64,000 bases of DNA from Streptomyces globisporus (GTDB lineage: Bacteria; Actinomycetota; Actinomycetes; Streptomycetales; Streptomycetaceae): positions 186,001 to 250,000 of the forward strand of contig BMTG01000011.1 of the NCBI GenBank assembly GCA_014649555.1, read 5' to 3'. How positions within the stretch are numbered: the stretch's first letter is position 1; the number at the start of each line of letters is the position of its first letter. The notes under the pieces were generated by a model, which had not been told where the DNA came from, did not search any database, and saw nothing but the letters and a program-made list of their open reading frames with translations. Shown here piece after piece: positions 1 through 8,045 of this stretch. A program made the translations under genes and the position numbers.

Positions 1-496
1 AGCTGTTCCCACCGTGGGTGATCCCGCCCTCGGCGCCGTCCACCGACGCGTGGCCGCCGGTGGACCCGAAGCCCCCTTCGGCCCGCGCCGAGCCGGGAAG
101 TTCCGCCACCTCGTGGAAGCGCACCTTCTCGACCTGCTGGACAACCAGTTGGGCAATCCGGTCGAACCGTTCGAATCGCACGCTCTCGCGTGGATCGAGG
201 TTGACCACGATCACCTTGATCTCCCCACGGTACCCGGCATCAACCGTCCCTGGGGCATTCACGAGGGCCACTCCGCAGCGGGCTGCGAGGCCGGAGCGCG
301 GGTGCACGAACGCGGCGTACCCGTCGGGCAGGGCGATCGAGACCCCGGTGGGCAGCACCACGCGCTCGCCGGGGGCGAGTTCGGCGGCCTCGGTGGTCAC
401 CAGGTCGGCACCGGCGTCGCCCGGGTGCCCGTACGCCGGAATCGGCACATCCGGGTCGGTCCGGCGGATCAGTACGTCGACGGGGTTGCGGGTCAC
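1..496 (-). CDS. dut: dUTPase (deoxyuridine 5'-triphosphate nucleotidohydrolase), 3' end at window edge
   Basis: Hydrolyses dUTP to dUMP and pyrophosphate, keeping uracil out of DNA and feeding dTMP synthesis. The reverse strand reads 165 codons from a GTG at 496 to the edge, and the stop lies at or just beyond base 1. The trimeric dUTPase motifs appear in order: GDAGADL near the N-terminus, [21 protein letters not shown], and a C-terminal Gly-rich arm RAEGGFGSTGG that closes over the substrate in this family. The start overlaps the stop of the upstream thioesterase gene as GTGA (493-496), so the two are probably translationally coupled. Length fits the family; only the last codon or stop is missing. 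Confidence 0.93.
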   Translation of the reverse strand, partial: MTRNPVDVLIRRTDPDVPIPAYGHPGDAGADLVTTEAAELAPGERVVLPTGVSIALPDGYAAFVHPRSGLAARCGVALVNAPGTVDAGYRGEIKVIVVNLDPRESVRFERFDRIAQLVVQQVEKVRFHEVAELPGSARAEGGFGSTGGHASVDGAEGGITHGGNS

Positions 497-1077
497 GGGT
501 TCACCTCGAAGGCGCGGGCGCGCCGGACCTGGTCGGGGTCGGACATGGCGGCCTGGATCTCGGCGGGCCGGCCGTTGTCGATGAAGTGGTCGACCTTGAC
601 CTCGATGAAGAGAGCGTCGGCCCGGACCGCGACGGGGCCTTCGGGGCCGCCGATCCGGCCGGTGGCGGTGGAGTAGATCTTGCGCCCGTGCACGGCGGTG
701 ATCCGGGCGTCGAGGTGCAGCACGGTGTCCACGGGAACGGGGCGGACGAAGTCGGTCTCCAGCCGTCCGGTCACCGCGATCGTGCGCAGCAGCCAGTTCA
801 GCGAGCCGAGGGTCTCGTCCAGCGCCGTGGCGAGCACGCCGCCGTGGGCCAGGCCGGGGGCGCCCTGGTGGGCGGGCTGCACGGTGAACTCGGCGGTGAC
901 GCTCACGCCTTCACCGGCCCGCGCCATCAGGTGCAGTCCGTGCGGCTGTCCCCCGCCGCAGCCGAAACAGTGTTCGTAGTGCGCGCCGAGGAGCTCGCCG
1001 GGGGCGGGCGCGTCGGGGTGCCGGACCGGCGCGACGGCGTCGGCCGGGGGTGTCAGAGCTGCTGATGTTCCACTCAC
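493..1077 (-). CDS. PaaI/hotdog-fold acyl-CoA thioesterase
   Basis: A 194-residue protein with the hotdog-fold thioesterase pattern: a Gly-rich CFGCGGGQPHGLHL segment near the N-terminus and HGGVLATALDETLG, the helix that usually holds the catalytic acidic residue. Enzymes of this group hydrolyse acyl-CoA thioesters in the cytoplasm; the substrate cannot be read from the sequence. The open frame continues upstream to 1248, but the GTG at 1077 (reading VSGTSAAL) is the likely start because longer versions run into the divergent DUF3093 gene. The stop overlaps the dut start. Whether it has any link to nucleotide metabolism is unknown. Confidence 0.8.
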   Translation of the reverse strand: MSGTSAALTPPADAVAPVRHPDAPAPGELLGAHYEHCFGCGGGQPHGLHLMARAGEGVSVTAEFTVQPAHQGAPGLAHGGVLATALDETLGSLNWLLRTIAVTGRLETDFVRPVPVDTVLHLDARITAVHGRKIYSTATGRIGGPEGPVAVRADALFIEVKVDHFIDNGRPAEIQAAMSDPDQVRRARAFEVNP

Positions 1078-1135
1078 AGGCGCAGACCTTACCCGCGCGG
1101 CGGTGTGCCGGTCGCGCCGTGCCAAGCTTGGTGCC

Positions 1136-1594
1136 ATGCAGCCTTCCGCACCGCCCTTCGACGAACGTCTCACCGCGCCCCGCTCCTGGTGGTTCATCGC
1201 CTTCGGGGTCGGTGTGGCCTGTGCTCTGATGCTGCTGCCACTGGGCACCCTGCCGATGCTCGCGGGGCTGGTCGGCGGGACGGCCGCGGCGGCCCTCGTG
1301 GTGAGCGGTTACGGCTCGGCACGGATCCGGGTGGTGGCGGGGTCCCTCGTCGCCGGCGAGGCCCGGATCCCGCTGTCGGCGCTCGGTGAGCCCGAGGTGC
1401 TGGACGCGGAGGAGGCGCGGGCCTGGCGCACGCACAAGGCGGATGCCCGTGCGTTCATGCTGCTGCGCGGCTATGTGGAGACGGCGGTGCGGGTGGAGGT
1501 CACGGACCCGGAGGACCCGACTCCGTACGTCTATCTCTCCACCCGGGACCCGCGGGGCCTCGCGGCGGCGCTGAGCACCGTACCGACCGCCTGA
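1136..1594 (+). CDS. DUF3093 family membrane protein
   Basis: A 152-residue protein that matches the actinobacterial DUF3093 family. After a short N-terminus (ERLTAPRSWW) there are two closely spaced hydrophobic segments (about residues 16-35 and 40-57), followed by a soluble domain ending VYLSTRDPRGLAAAL. Function is unknown. It is divergent from the thioesterase-dut pair, the habitual position of DUF3093 beside dut in Streptomyces as far as I recall. The ATG at 1136 is chosen over an upstream in-frame codon because the family begins just before the ERL..P.SWW motif. Confidence 0.75.
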   Translation: MQPSAPPFDERLTAPRSWWFIAFGVGVACALMLLPLGTLPMLAGLVGGTAAAALVVSGYGSARIRVVAGSLVAGEARIPLSALGEPEVLDAEEARAWRTHKADARAFMLLRGYVETAVRVEVTDPEDPTPYVYLSTRDPRGLAAALSTVPTA

Positions 1595-1612
1595 GCCGTT
1601 CGCCGGACCGGC

Positions 1613-1635
1613 CGAGGGCCTCTCAGGGGCCCTCG
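1613..1635. terminator. Hairpin between convergent genes
   Basis: CGAGGGCC (1613-1620) pairs with GGCCCTCG (1628-1635) across a 7-base loop, in the 55-base gap between the convergent DUF3093 and EcsC-like genes. Probably a bidirectional intrinsic terminator without a U-tract, the usual Streptomyces form. Confidence 0.6.
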
Positions 1636-1649
1636 ATCTCCTTGGGCAG

Positions 1650-2585
1650 CTAGGCCGGGTTCAGCGGCTGCTCCAGCGGCGGCAGCGCGGGCAGCCGGTC
1701 CCAGGGGATCTGGTCCTTGCGCAGGTCGTCCCTGACCCGGTCGGCGAGCTTGCGGGTGTCGCGGCGGTTCATCGTGGCGCCGACGGCGGCGCCGATCATG
1801 AACGGGATCAGGTTGGGCAGATTGCGCGCCATACGCTTCATGATCTGCTGGCGCAGCTCACGCTTCATCTGACCGCCGAGAGCGGCGTTGAGCGTGGTGG
1901 GCCGGGTGACGTCGATGCCGCGCTCCTCGGTCCACGACGTCAGATACGCGGTGCTGCGCTGACCGAGATTGCCCGGGGGCCGACGGCCGTAGACCTCGTG
2001 GAGCTCGGCGACGAGCTTCATCTCGATCGCGGCGACGCCGGTGACCTCCGCCGCCAGCTCGGCGAGCATCGCGGGCGGTACGGGCATCATCGCGGCAGCC
2101 CCGATGCCGGCGCCGACGGTCGCGGTGCCCCGGCAGGCTCCCGTGACCAGCTTGTCGGCCAGCTCCTCGGGTCCGAGCCCGGGGAACTGCCTGCGCAGGG
2201 TGGCGAGGTCGCGTACCGGCACGCGCGGAGCCGTGTCGATGATGCGGTCGGCCAGCTGTGCGGCCAGTGCCTTCGCGCTCTCCCCGCTCCTGCGTACGCC
2301 CCGTTTCACTGCGTGCAGGCGGCCCCCGGCCTGGGGCTCCGCCCGGTCCTGCTGTTGCTGCTGCGCGGCCAGGTCCGGCAGCGCTGCCGACCCGGCCACT
2401 TCGAGCGAGGCCGAACGGCCTCGCTCGTCGTCGGAACCGCCGGAGTGATCCGGCGGGGCGGCGGACCGCTCGGCAGACGCGTGACCGCCTTCTGCCGGGC
2501 CTGTGCCGCCGGTACCGTCCTGTGGTGCCTGCTGGCCGTGCCGACGCCAGGGGCGCCGCTTCCGGAACGGTGTCTCGCCTGCCAC
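1650..2585 (-). CDS. EcsC-like domain protein of unknown function
   Basis: A 311-residue protein with a polar, Gln-rich N-terminal region (about residues 1-95) and a helical C-terminal domain. The latter has features I associate with the EcsC family: a Gly/Ala-rich segment VGAGIGAAAMMPVPPAM about midway, and LIPFMIGAAVGATMNRRDT near the C-terminus, both possible membrane-associated helices. The role of EcsC-like proteins in actinobacteria is not established. The start is a GTG 13 bases downstream of the DUF4193 stop, so both are probably transcribed together. The family assignment is tentative. Confidence 0.6.
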   Translation of the reverse strand: MAGETPFRKRRPWRRHGQQAPQDGTGGTGPAEGGHASAERSAAPPDHSGGSDDERGRSASLEVAGSAALPDLAAQQQQQDRAEPQAGGRLHAVKRGVRRSGESAKALAAQLADRIIDTAPRVPVRDLATLRRQFPGLGPEELADKLVTGACRGTATVGAGIGAAAMMPVPPAMLAELAAEVTGVAAIEMKLVAELHEVYGRRPPGNLGQRSTAYLTSWTEERGIDVTRPTTLNAALGGQMKRELRQQIMKRMARNLPNLIPFMIGAAVGATMNRRDTRKLADRVRDDLRKDQIPWDRLPALPPLEQPLNPA

Positions 2586-2598
2586 GGCCGACTCGACC

Positions 2599-2895
2599 TC
2601 AGTCGCAGTCGCGGCAGATGGGCTGACCGTTCTTCTCGCGGGCCAGCTGGCTGCGGTGGTGCACCAGGAAGCAGCTCATGCAGGTGAACTCGTCGGCCTG
2701 CTTGGGCAGCACCCGGACGGCCAGCTCCTCGTTGGAGAGGTCCGCGCCGGGCAGCTCCAGGCCCTCGGCCGCGTCGAACTCGTCGACATCGACGGCGGAG
2801 GCCGTCTTGTCGCTCCGACGCGCCTTGAGCTCTTCGAGGCTGTCCTGGTCCACGTCGTCGTCGGTCTTGCGTGGGGTGTCGTAATCCGTTGCCAT
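2599..2895 (-). CDS. DUF4193 family small zinc-ribbon-like protein
   Basis: A 98-residue acidic protein typical of actinobacterial DUF4193. The N-terminal half (ATDYDTPRKTDDDVDQDS) is polar and probably disordered. The C-terminal half carries CMSC and, about 25 residues on, CRDC, a treble-clef or zinc-ribbon-like arrangement. Function is unknown; the family is highly conserved in Streptomyces. The ATG at 2895 follows a GAGGGGGAG ribosome binding site, so the longer frame to 2991 is not needed. First gene of an apparent two-gene unit with the EcsC-like protein. Confidence 0.85.
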   Translation of the reverse strand: MATDYDTPRKTDDDVDQDSLEELKARRSDKTASAVDVDEFDAAEGLELPGADLSNEELAVRVLPKQADEFTCMSCFLVHHRSQLAREKNGQPICRDCD

Positions 2896-3058
2896 GTCGC
2901 TCTCCCCCTCTTGGGTGTCTAGGTGTCTCAGCGCACGTAACGCGTGAGAGGCCGGACTTGTGCCCGACCTGAGGCGGAGATTTTGCCTCACATCAAGGTC
3001 TGTTACTCAATCGACACCCAACCGGCCGCCTCGGCGAGGCTCGGCTTGGGTGGCGATG

Positions 3059-3076
3059 GGGACCGTACACGGTCCC
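3059..3076. promoter_or_regulatory. 18-base inverted repeat upstream of the DUF4193 gene
   Basis: GGGACCGT and ACGGTCCC with a 2-base spacer, perfectly complementary arms, about 165 bases before the DUF4193 start. Candidate repressor site or a short RNA hairpin in the leader. Confidence 0.4.
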
Positions 3077-3201
3077 GCCTGCGCAGTTCACGGGCGCCAC
3101 CCCGTGTACTTCCCGTGATAACGATCCCTGAAAACCCGGACGATTACCGGCTTTCCGACAGACTCGTGATCACGGAGAGTAGATAGCCGGGAAAACGGCC
3201 C

Positions 3202-3215
3202 TGTGATCGATCACA
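3202..3215. promoter_or_regulatory. Perfect 14-base palindrome upstream of the DUF4193 gene
   Basis: TGTGATCGATCACA is self-complementary. It resembles half sites of CRP/FNR-type regulators but has a 4-base rather than 6-base spacer, so it is not a standard CRP site. About 310 bases before the DUF4193 start. Confidence 0.4.
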
Positions 3216-3298
3216 CACGACCCGCCCGGGAACGGGTCCTGAAAATTCCGCCCAAAGCGAACATGAAGATTCGGTGCGGAGTCACATCGTGCAGCCTC

Positions 3299-4540
3299 TC
3301 AGACCGGCAGAGTGACACGCATCACGAGACCGCCGCCCTCGCGGGGCTCCGCGATGATACGGCCTCCGTGGGCCCGCGCGACGGACCGCGCGATCGACAG
3401 GCCGAGCCCGACCCCCTTGTCGCTGCCCGTGCGCTCCGTACGCAGCCTTCTGAAGGGCTCGAAGAGGTTGTCGATCTCGTACGCCGGGACCACCGGGCCT
3501 GTGTTGGAGACGACGAGCAGGGCCTGCCCGTCCCGCACCTCCGTGGTGACCTCCACCCAGCCGTCCTCGGGCACGTTGTAGCGCACGGCGTTCTGCACGA
3601 GGTTCAGCGCGATCCGCTCCAGCAGGACCCCGTTGCCCTGCACCGTGGCCGATTCCCGCTCACCGCGGATCTCGACCTTCCTGGCCAGCGCCTCCGCCCG
3701 GGTCTGGTCGATGGCGCGCTCGGCGACCTCCGCCAGGTCGACCGGTTTGCGCTCGACGATCTGGTTGTCGCTGCGGGCCAGCAGCAACAGGCCCTCGACG
3801 AGCTGCTCGCTGCGCTCGTTGGTCGCCAGGAGGGTCTTGCCGAGCTGATGGAGCTCCGGCGGGGCCCCGGGATCGGAGAGATGGACCTCCAGCAGGGTGC
3901 GGTTGATCGCCAGCGGGGTGCGCAGCTCGTGCGAGGCGTTGCCGACGAACCGCTGCTGTGCGGTGAAGGCCCGCTCCAGCCGGTCCAGCATGTCGTCGAA
4001 GGTGTCCGCCAGCTCCTTCAGCTCGTCGTCCGGGCCGTCCAGCTCGATCCGCCGGGTGAGGTCCGTGCCGGCCACCCGGCGCGCGGTCCGGGTGATCCGG
4101 CCGAGCGGGGACAGGACGCGTCCGGCCATGGCGTAACCGAAGGCGAAGGCCATCACACTGAGGCCGACCAGGGCGAGGAGGGCCCGGTTGAGCAGGCTGT
4201 CCAGCGCCTGCTGCCGCTGGGCCGACGTACAGGCCTTGATCGCGTCGTTCAGCTGGTCGTTGTTGAGGGCGGCGCCCAGCTGCGGGCAGGTGTCGCTGGT
4301 GATCTGGACATTGGTCCCGGCGACCCGGAAGGCCACGCTGCCCGCGTCGTGGAGCGCCTGCGCGGCGAGCATGTAGATGATCGACAGCAGCACGATGCCC
4401 GCGATCAGGAACATCCCGCCGTACAGCAGCGTGAGCCGTATCCGGATGGTCGGGCGCAGCCAGGGGTACGGGGGGTCCGGCTGCTTGGGCTCCCAGGTGG
4501 GCTTCGGTGGCGCCGCGGGCGGCTCCGGTGTGGTGGCCAT
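3299..4540 (-). CDS. cutS: CutS membrane sensor histidine kinase
   Basis: A 413-residue kinase of the CutRS two-component system. Order of parts: Pro-rich cytoplasmic N-terminus; transmembrane segment about 36-60; short extracellular loop with two cysteines, C85 and C104; second membrane segment about 118-140; HAMP linker; dimerisation helix with phospho-acceptor H204 in ASHELRTPL; and an ATPase domain with N-box NLVQNAVRYN and G-boxes ending KGVGLGLSIARS. CutRS was first linked to copper and melanin effects in S. lividans and more recently to secretion stress, where the extracellular cysteine pair is thought to act as a redox sensor. It lies 5 bases after cutR, so they form one operon. Start is an ATG at 4540. 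Confidence 0.93.
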   Translation of the reverse strand: MATTPEPPAAPPKPTWEPKQPDPPYPWLRPTIRIRLTLLYGGMFLIAGIVLLSIIYMLAAQALHDAGSVAFRVAGTNVQITSDTCPQLGAALNNDQLNDAIKACTSAQRQQALDSLLNRALLALVGLSVMAFAFGYAMAGRVLSPLGRITRTARRVAGTDLTRRIELDGPDDELKELADTFDDMLDRLERAFTAQQRFVGNASHELRTPLAINRTLLEVHLSDPGAPPELHQLGKTLLATNERSEQLVEGLLLLARSDNQIVERKPVDLAEVAERAIDQTRAEALARKVEIRGERESATVQGNGVLLERIALNLVQNAVRYNVPEDGWVEVTTEVRDGQALLVVSNTGPVVPAYEIDNLFEPFRRLRTERTGSDKGVGLGLSIARSVARAHGGRIIAEPREGGGLVMRVTLPV

Positions 4541-4545
4541 GGTCC

Positions 4546-5199
4546 TCAGATCCGGTATCCGGAGCCCGGCACGGTGACGATGACGGGCGGTTCGCCGAGC
4601 TTGCGGCGGAGCGTCATCACCGTGACCCGCACCACGTTGGTGAAGGGGTCGGTGTTCTCGTCCCAGGCCTTCTCCAGCAGCTGCTCCGCCGAGACGACCG
4701 CGCCCTCGCTGCGCATGAGGACCTCCAGCACCGCGAACTCCTTCGGGGCGAGCTGGATCTCCACCTCGTCGCGGAAGACCTCGCGGCGGTTCGGGTCGAG
4801 CTTGATGCCGGCGCGCTCCAGGACGGGCGGCAGCGCCACCGTCGTACGGCGGCCCAGCGCGCGGACCCGGGCGGTCAGCTCGCTGAAGGCGAAGGGCTTG
4901 GGCAGATAGTCGTCGGCGCCCAGCTCCAGGCCCTCGACCCGGTCGCTGACGTCGCCGGAGGCGGTGAGCATGAGCACCCGGGTGGGCATACCGAGTTCGA
5001 CGATCTTGCGGCAGACGTCGTCCCCGTGCACCACCGGGAGGTCCCGGTCCAGCACGATGACGTCGTAGTCGTTGACCCCGATGCGCTCCAGGGCCGCGGC
5101 ACCGTCGTAGACGACGTCGACGGCCATGGCCTCCCGGCGCAGCCCGGTGGCCACCGCATCGGCGAGCAGCTGCTCGTCCTCGACGACGAGTACGCGCAC
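4546..5199 (-). CDS. cutR: CutR OmpR-family response regulator
   Basis: A 217-residue regulator partnering CutS. The receiver domain has the acidic pocket (VVEDE), the phospho-acceptor D51 in VIVLDRDLP, the switch Thr in LMLTAS and Lys in LPKPF. The C-terminal winged helix contains LAPKEFAVLEVLMRSEGAVV and ends VIVTVPGSGYRI. The sequence is essentially what I recall of S. coelicolor CutR. The start is the GTG at 5199, preceded by a GAAGGA ribosome binding site; the frame to 5316 adds residues with no family precedent. It is the first gene of the cutRS operon. Confidence 0.95.
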   Translation of the reverse strand: MRVLVVEDEQLLADAVATGLRREAMAVDVVYDGAAALERIGVNDYDVIVLDRDLPVVHGDDVCRKIVELGMPTRVLMLTASGDVSDRVEGLELGADDYLPKPFAFSELTARVRALGRRTTVALPPVLERAGIKLDPNRREVFRDEVEIQLAPKEFAVLEVLMRSEGAVVSAEQLLEKAWDENTDPFTNVVRVTVMTLRRKLGEPPVIVTVPGSGYRI

Positions 5200-5580
5200 G
5201 GCGCAGTCCTTCCTTCGGTCCTTCGTCGGGTTCACAGAGCGAGCGGCCCACACGGGGCCGCTCGGACACGGGCAGCCGGGCCGACCGTGTACCTCCATCC
5301 TGCCCTCAACGCGCATAAACCGGCGGTAAGACAGCGGCGGGCCGGGCCTTCCGGCAGCCTTCCGCGGGGAAACGGTCGGTTTCCCGGGCCAGTTGAGGTT
5401 TCTCTGAGCTGCGGCATGGGGAAGAGGGCTTCACACCCGCGATCACGCCTGTCCCGTGGCCTGCCACGGTCCGCCCTTTTTCCCCGGAGCGGCGGCGCGA
5501 TCACCCGCTCCTCCGGCTCCCCGGCCGGGGGTATCCCGGGCACACCCCCGTGCCACCGACCCACGATGAGGGGGCGCATC
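5200..5580. promoter_or_regulatory. 381-base region between divergent cutR and a small gene, with two hairpins
   Basis: No gene is seen. It holds the cutR promoter (reverse strand) and that of the small forward gene. CGAGCGGCC (5240-5248) pairs with GGCCGCTCG (5256-5264) in the cutR leader. GGGAAAC (5367-5373) pairs with GTTTCCC (5379-5385) further upstream, a candidate operator in the middle of the gap. The remainder shows no clear motif. Confidence 0.45.
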
Positions 5581-5754
5581 ATGGACGCTTTCACCGCAGG
5601 TCTGCTGCAACGCATCAAGACGACCGAGTCCGACCTCACGCGGGCGCGCGAGGACGGCGACGACTTCCTCGCGGACGTCGAGCAGGGCGAGCTGGACGAT
5701 CTGCACCGTCTCGCCGCCGAGCACGGCGTACAGGTCGGCACCGCCGGCGTCTGA
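5581..5754 (+). CDS. Small acidic helical protein of unknown function
   Basis: A 57-residue protein starting MDAFTAGLLQRIK and continuing as one predicted amphipathic helix rich in Asp/Glu, ending AAEHGVQVGTAGV. A GAGGGGG ribosome binding site lies just before the ATG. No family or function recognised. It is flanked by cutR (divergent) and a strong terminator, so it is its own transcription unit. Third codon positions are GC-rich as expected of a real gene. Confidence 0.7.
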   Translation: MDAFTAGLLQRIKTTESDLTRAREDGDDFLADVEQGELDDLHRLAAEHGVQVGTAGV

Positions 5755-5763
5755 GCCGTACGC

Positions 5764-5804
5764 CACAGGGCCCCGGATGCTGTCCAGGCATCCGGGGCCC
5801 TGTG
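5764..5804. terminator. Strong bidirectional terminator hairpin
   Basis: A 17-base perfect stem (5764-5780 with 5788-5804) around a 7-base loop sits between the convergent small gene and the inositol monophosphatase gene. No U-tract follows. Confidence 0.8.
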
Positions 5805-5845
5805 CTGTGCCGTCGGGCTCCCAGCGCCCCACCAGGGGCTTCGGG

Positions 5846-6646
5846 TCAGTCGTGCCAGGCGCCCAGCTCGTCGAGCGCGGCCTGCAGCGGCCCGAAGACG
5901 CCGGGGGTGGCGGCCACCGTCAGGTCGCCGTCGGCGGGCAGCCCGGGGCGGCCGCCGGTCAGCGCGCCCGCCTCCCGGGCGATGAGGTCGCCCGCGGCCA
6001 GGTCCCAGGGGTGCAGCCCGCGCTCGTAGTAGCCGTCGAGACGGCCCGCCGCCACATCGCACAGGTCGACGGCGGCCGAACCGCCGCGCCGGATGTCGCG
6101 GAGCCTGGGGATCAGCCGCTGGGCGACGTCCGCCTGGTGGGCGCGGACGTGGGCGACGTAGTTGAAGCCGGTCGAGACGAGGGCCTGGTCCAGCGGCGCG
6201 GTGGGCCGGCAGCGCAGCACTTCGCCGTTCGCGAACGCACCGCCGCCGAGAACCGCCTGGTACGTCTCCCGGCGCATCGGGGCCTCGACGACCCCCACGA
6301 CCCGCTCCCCGTCGCGCTCGGCGGCGATGGAGACGGCCCAGGTCGGCAGGCCGTAGAGGTAGTTCACCGTGCCGTCGAGCGGGTCGATGACCCAGCGGAT
6401 ACCGGTGGAGCCCGAGGAGCTGGCGCCCTCCTCGCCGAGGAAGCCGTCGTCGGGGCGGAAGTCGGTGAGGTAGCCGGTGATCAGTTTCTCGGCGGCGATG
6501 TCCATCTCGGTGACCACGTCGATGGGGCTGGACTTGGTCGCGGCCACCCCCAGGTCGGCGGGGCGGCCGTCGCGCAGCAGGGCTCCGGCGCGGCGGGCGG
6601 CTTCGAGAGCGAGGCCGAGCAGTTCGGACAGGGCGGGGTCGGTCAC
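5846..6646 (-). CDS. Inositol monophosphatase family phosphatase
   Basis: A 266-residue Mg-dependent sugar/inositol phosphatase. The metal-binding motifs are WVIDPLDGTVNY (about residue 85) and WDLAAGDLIAREAG near residue 220; GEEGAS supplies another metal ligand. Family members act on inositol-1-phosphate, histidinol phosphate or fructose bisphosphate, and the sequence alone does not decide among these. The start is the GTG at 6646 (VTDPALSELL); the frame continues far upstream but out of family register. It lies 50 bases downstream of the ferrochelatase gene on the same strand, so it may be co-transcribed with it. Confidence 0.87.
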   Translation of the reverse strand: MTDPALSELLGLALEAARRAGALLRDGRPADLGVAATKSSPIDVVTEMDIAAEKLITGYLTDFRPDDGFLGEEGASSSGSTGIRWVIDPLDGTVNYLYGLPTWAVSIAAERDGERVVGVVEAPMRRETYQAVLGGGAFANGEVLRCRPTAPLDQALVSTGFNYVAHVRAHQADVAQRLIPRLRDIRRGGSAAVDLCDVAAGRLDGYYERGLHPWDLAAGDLIAREAGALTGGRPGLPADGDLTVAATPGVFGPLQAALDELGAWHD

Positions 6647-6696
6647 GGTGCTCCCAGGTGGTCGATGCGCACGGTCGGGTGGTCGTACGAGCGGCC

Positions 6697-7824
6697 CTAC
6701 ACGTACGGGCTGTCGGCGCCCGCGGCGGCGGGCTTCGGGGCCCTGGCGGGGCAGCAGCCGACGGGGCAGAGGTCGTGGGAGGGCCCCAGCGACCCCAGCG
6801 CGCAGCGCTCGACCGCCCGGCCGCGCTCGCTCGCGGCACGCTCCAGGACGAGGTCCCGTACGGCGGCGGCGAAGCGCGGGTCGTCGCCCACCGTGGCGGA
6901 GCGGCGGACCGGCAGACCGAGCTCGGCGGCCTTGGCGGTGGCCTCGGTGTCGAGGTCGTACAGCACCTCCATGTGGTCCGAGACGAAGCCGATGGGCGCC
7001 ATCACGACCGCGGGGACGTCCTCGCCGTGCAGGGCCTCCAGGTGGTCGCAGATGTCGGGCTCCAGCCACGGGATGTGCGGGGCGCCGCTGCGGGACTGGT
7101 AAACGAGCTGCCAGGGGTGCTCGACGCCGGTCTCGGCGCGCACCGCCTCGATGATCAGCCGCGCCACGTCGAGGTGCTCGGCCACGTAGGCGCCGCCCTC
7201 GCCGTGCGCCTCCACCGGGCCCGAGGCGTCGGCGGCGGAGGTCGGGATGGAGTGGGTGGTGAACGCGATGTGCGCGCCCGCGCGGACGTCCTCGGGGAGG
7301 TCGGCGAGCGAGGCGAGGACGCCGTCGGCCATGGGGCCGACGAACCCGGGGTGGTTGAAGTAGTGGCGGAGCTTGTCGACCCGGGGCACATCGAGGCCCT
7401 CGGCCGCCAGGGCGGCCAGCGACTCGGCGAGGTTCTCGCGGTACTGGCGGCAGCCCGAGTAGGAGGCGTAGGCGCTGGTGGCGAGGACGGCGATCCGGCG
7501 GTGTCCGTCGGCGGTCATCTCGCGCAGGACGTCGGTGAGATACGGGGCCCAGTTGCGGTTGCCCCAGTAGATCGGCAGGTCGACGCCGTGGTCGGCGAAG
7601 TCCTTGCGCAGCGCCTCCAGCAGGGCGCGGTTCTGCGCGTTGATCGGGCTGACCCCGCCGAACAGGAAGTAGTGCTGACCGACCTCCTTGAGGCGTTCCT
7701 CGGGGATGCCGCGGCCGCGGGTCACGTTCGCCAGGAACGGGACCACGTCGTCCGGGCCCTCGGGGCCGCCGAAGGAGAGCAGCAGCAGGGCGTCGTAGGG
7801 AGCGGTATCGCGCAGATCGGACAT
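6697..7824 (-). CDS. hemH: Ferrochelatase (actinobacterial coproporphyrin/protoporphyrin ferrochelatase)
   Basis: A 375-residue enzyme inserting Fe(II) into the porphyrin ring in the cytoplasm. It begins [18 protein letters not shown], has the NRNWAPYL region, the catalytic His in AFTTHSIP and the conserved acidic [16 protein letters not shown] segment. Actinobacteria generally use the coproporphyrin-dependent route, so the product is probably coproheme (the enzyme is then also called CpfC). The C-terminal tail has four cysteines close together (ERCALGS...DLCPVGCCP), which could bind an Fe-S cluster as known for some ferrochelatases. The start ATG at 7824 ([10 protein letters not shown]) is preferred over the one at 7869. 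Confidence 0.93.
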   Translation of the reverse strand: MSDLRDTAPYDALLLLSFGGPEGPDDVVPFLANVTRGRGIPEERLKEVGQHYFLFGGVSPINAQNRALLEALRKDFADHGVDLPIYWGNRNWAPYLTDVLREMTADGHRRIAVLATSAYASYSGCRQYRENLAESLAALAAEGLDVPRVDKLRHYFNHPGFVGPMADGVLASLADLPEDVRAGAHIAFTTHSIPTSAADASGPVEAHGEGGAYVAEHLDVARLIIEAVRAETGVEHPWQLVYQSRSGAPHIPWLEPDICDHLEALHGEDVPAVVMAPIGFVSDHMEVLYDLDTEATAKAAELGLPVRRSATVGDDPRFAAAVRDLVLERAASERGRAVERCALGSLGPSHDLCPVGCCPARAPKPAAAGADSPYV

Positions 7825-8045
7825 GCCGTCGATCCTGCCACCCGTCTCCGACGGGGCGGCAACCGACATCCGACGGTCCGTCGGGAAAGCGCGGAACGGC
7901 CGGTGGGGAAGCCGCCGGAACCGCTCCCCCGGCCCGTCCGGAACCGTTCCCCGGGTCCGTCCGGAATCCGGTGTCCGGGGCCTCCGTCCGCCCGTAAGCT
8001 GTATGGGCCAGCTATACGCCTGACAGGCATGACCGGAGTACCCCC

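Larger units (their letters stand above)
2896..3298. promoter_or_regulatory. 403-base intergenic region upstream of the DUF4193 gene with two inverted repeats
   Basis: No gene is seen here. It lies downstream of cutS and upstream of the DUF4193 gene. It contains two symmetric elements: GGGACCGT-AC-ACGGTCCC (3059-3076), and the perfect 14-base palindrome TGTGATCGATCACA (3202-3215). Local base composition is less GC-rich than the flanking genes. The palindromes look like repressor or activator sites for the DUF4193 promoter, but no regulator can be assigned. Confidence 0.45.

Noticed and set aside
3202-3215. CRP site call for TGTGATCGATCACA
   Set aside because: The spacer between TGTGA and TCACA is 4 bases, not 6, so only a generic palindrome is reported.
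3203-4909. 568-codon forward open frame over cutS
   Set aside because: Antisense shadow of cutS/cutR; the translated sequence has no family features and the reverse-strand protein is unmistakable.
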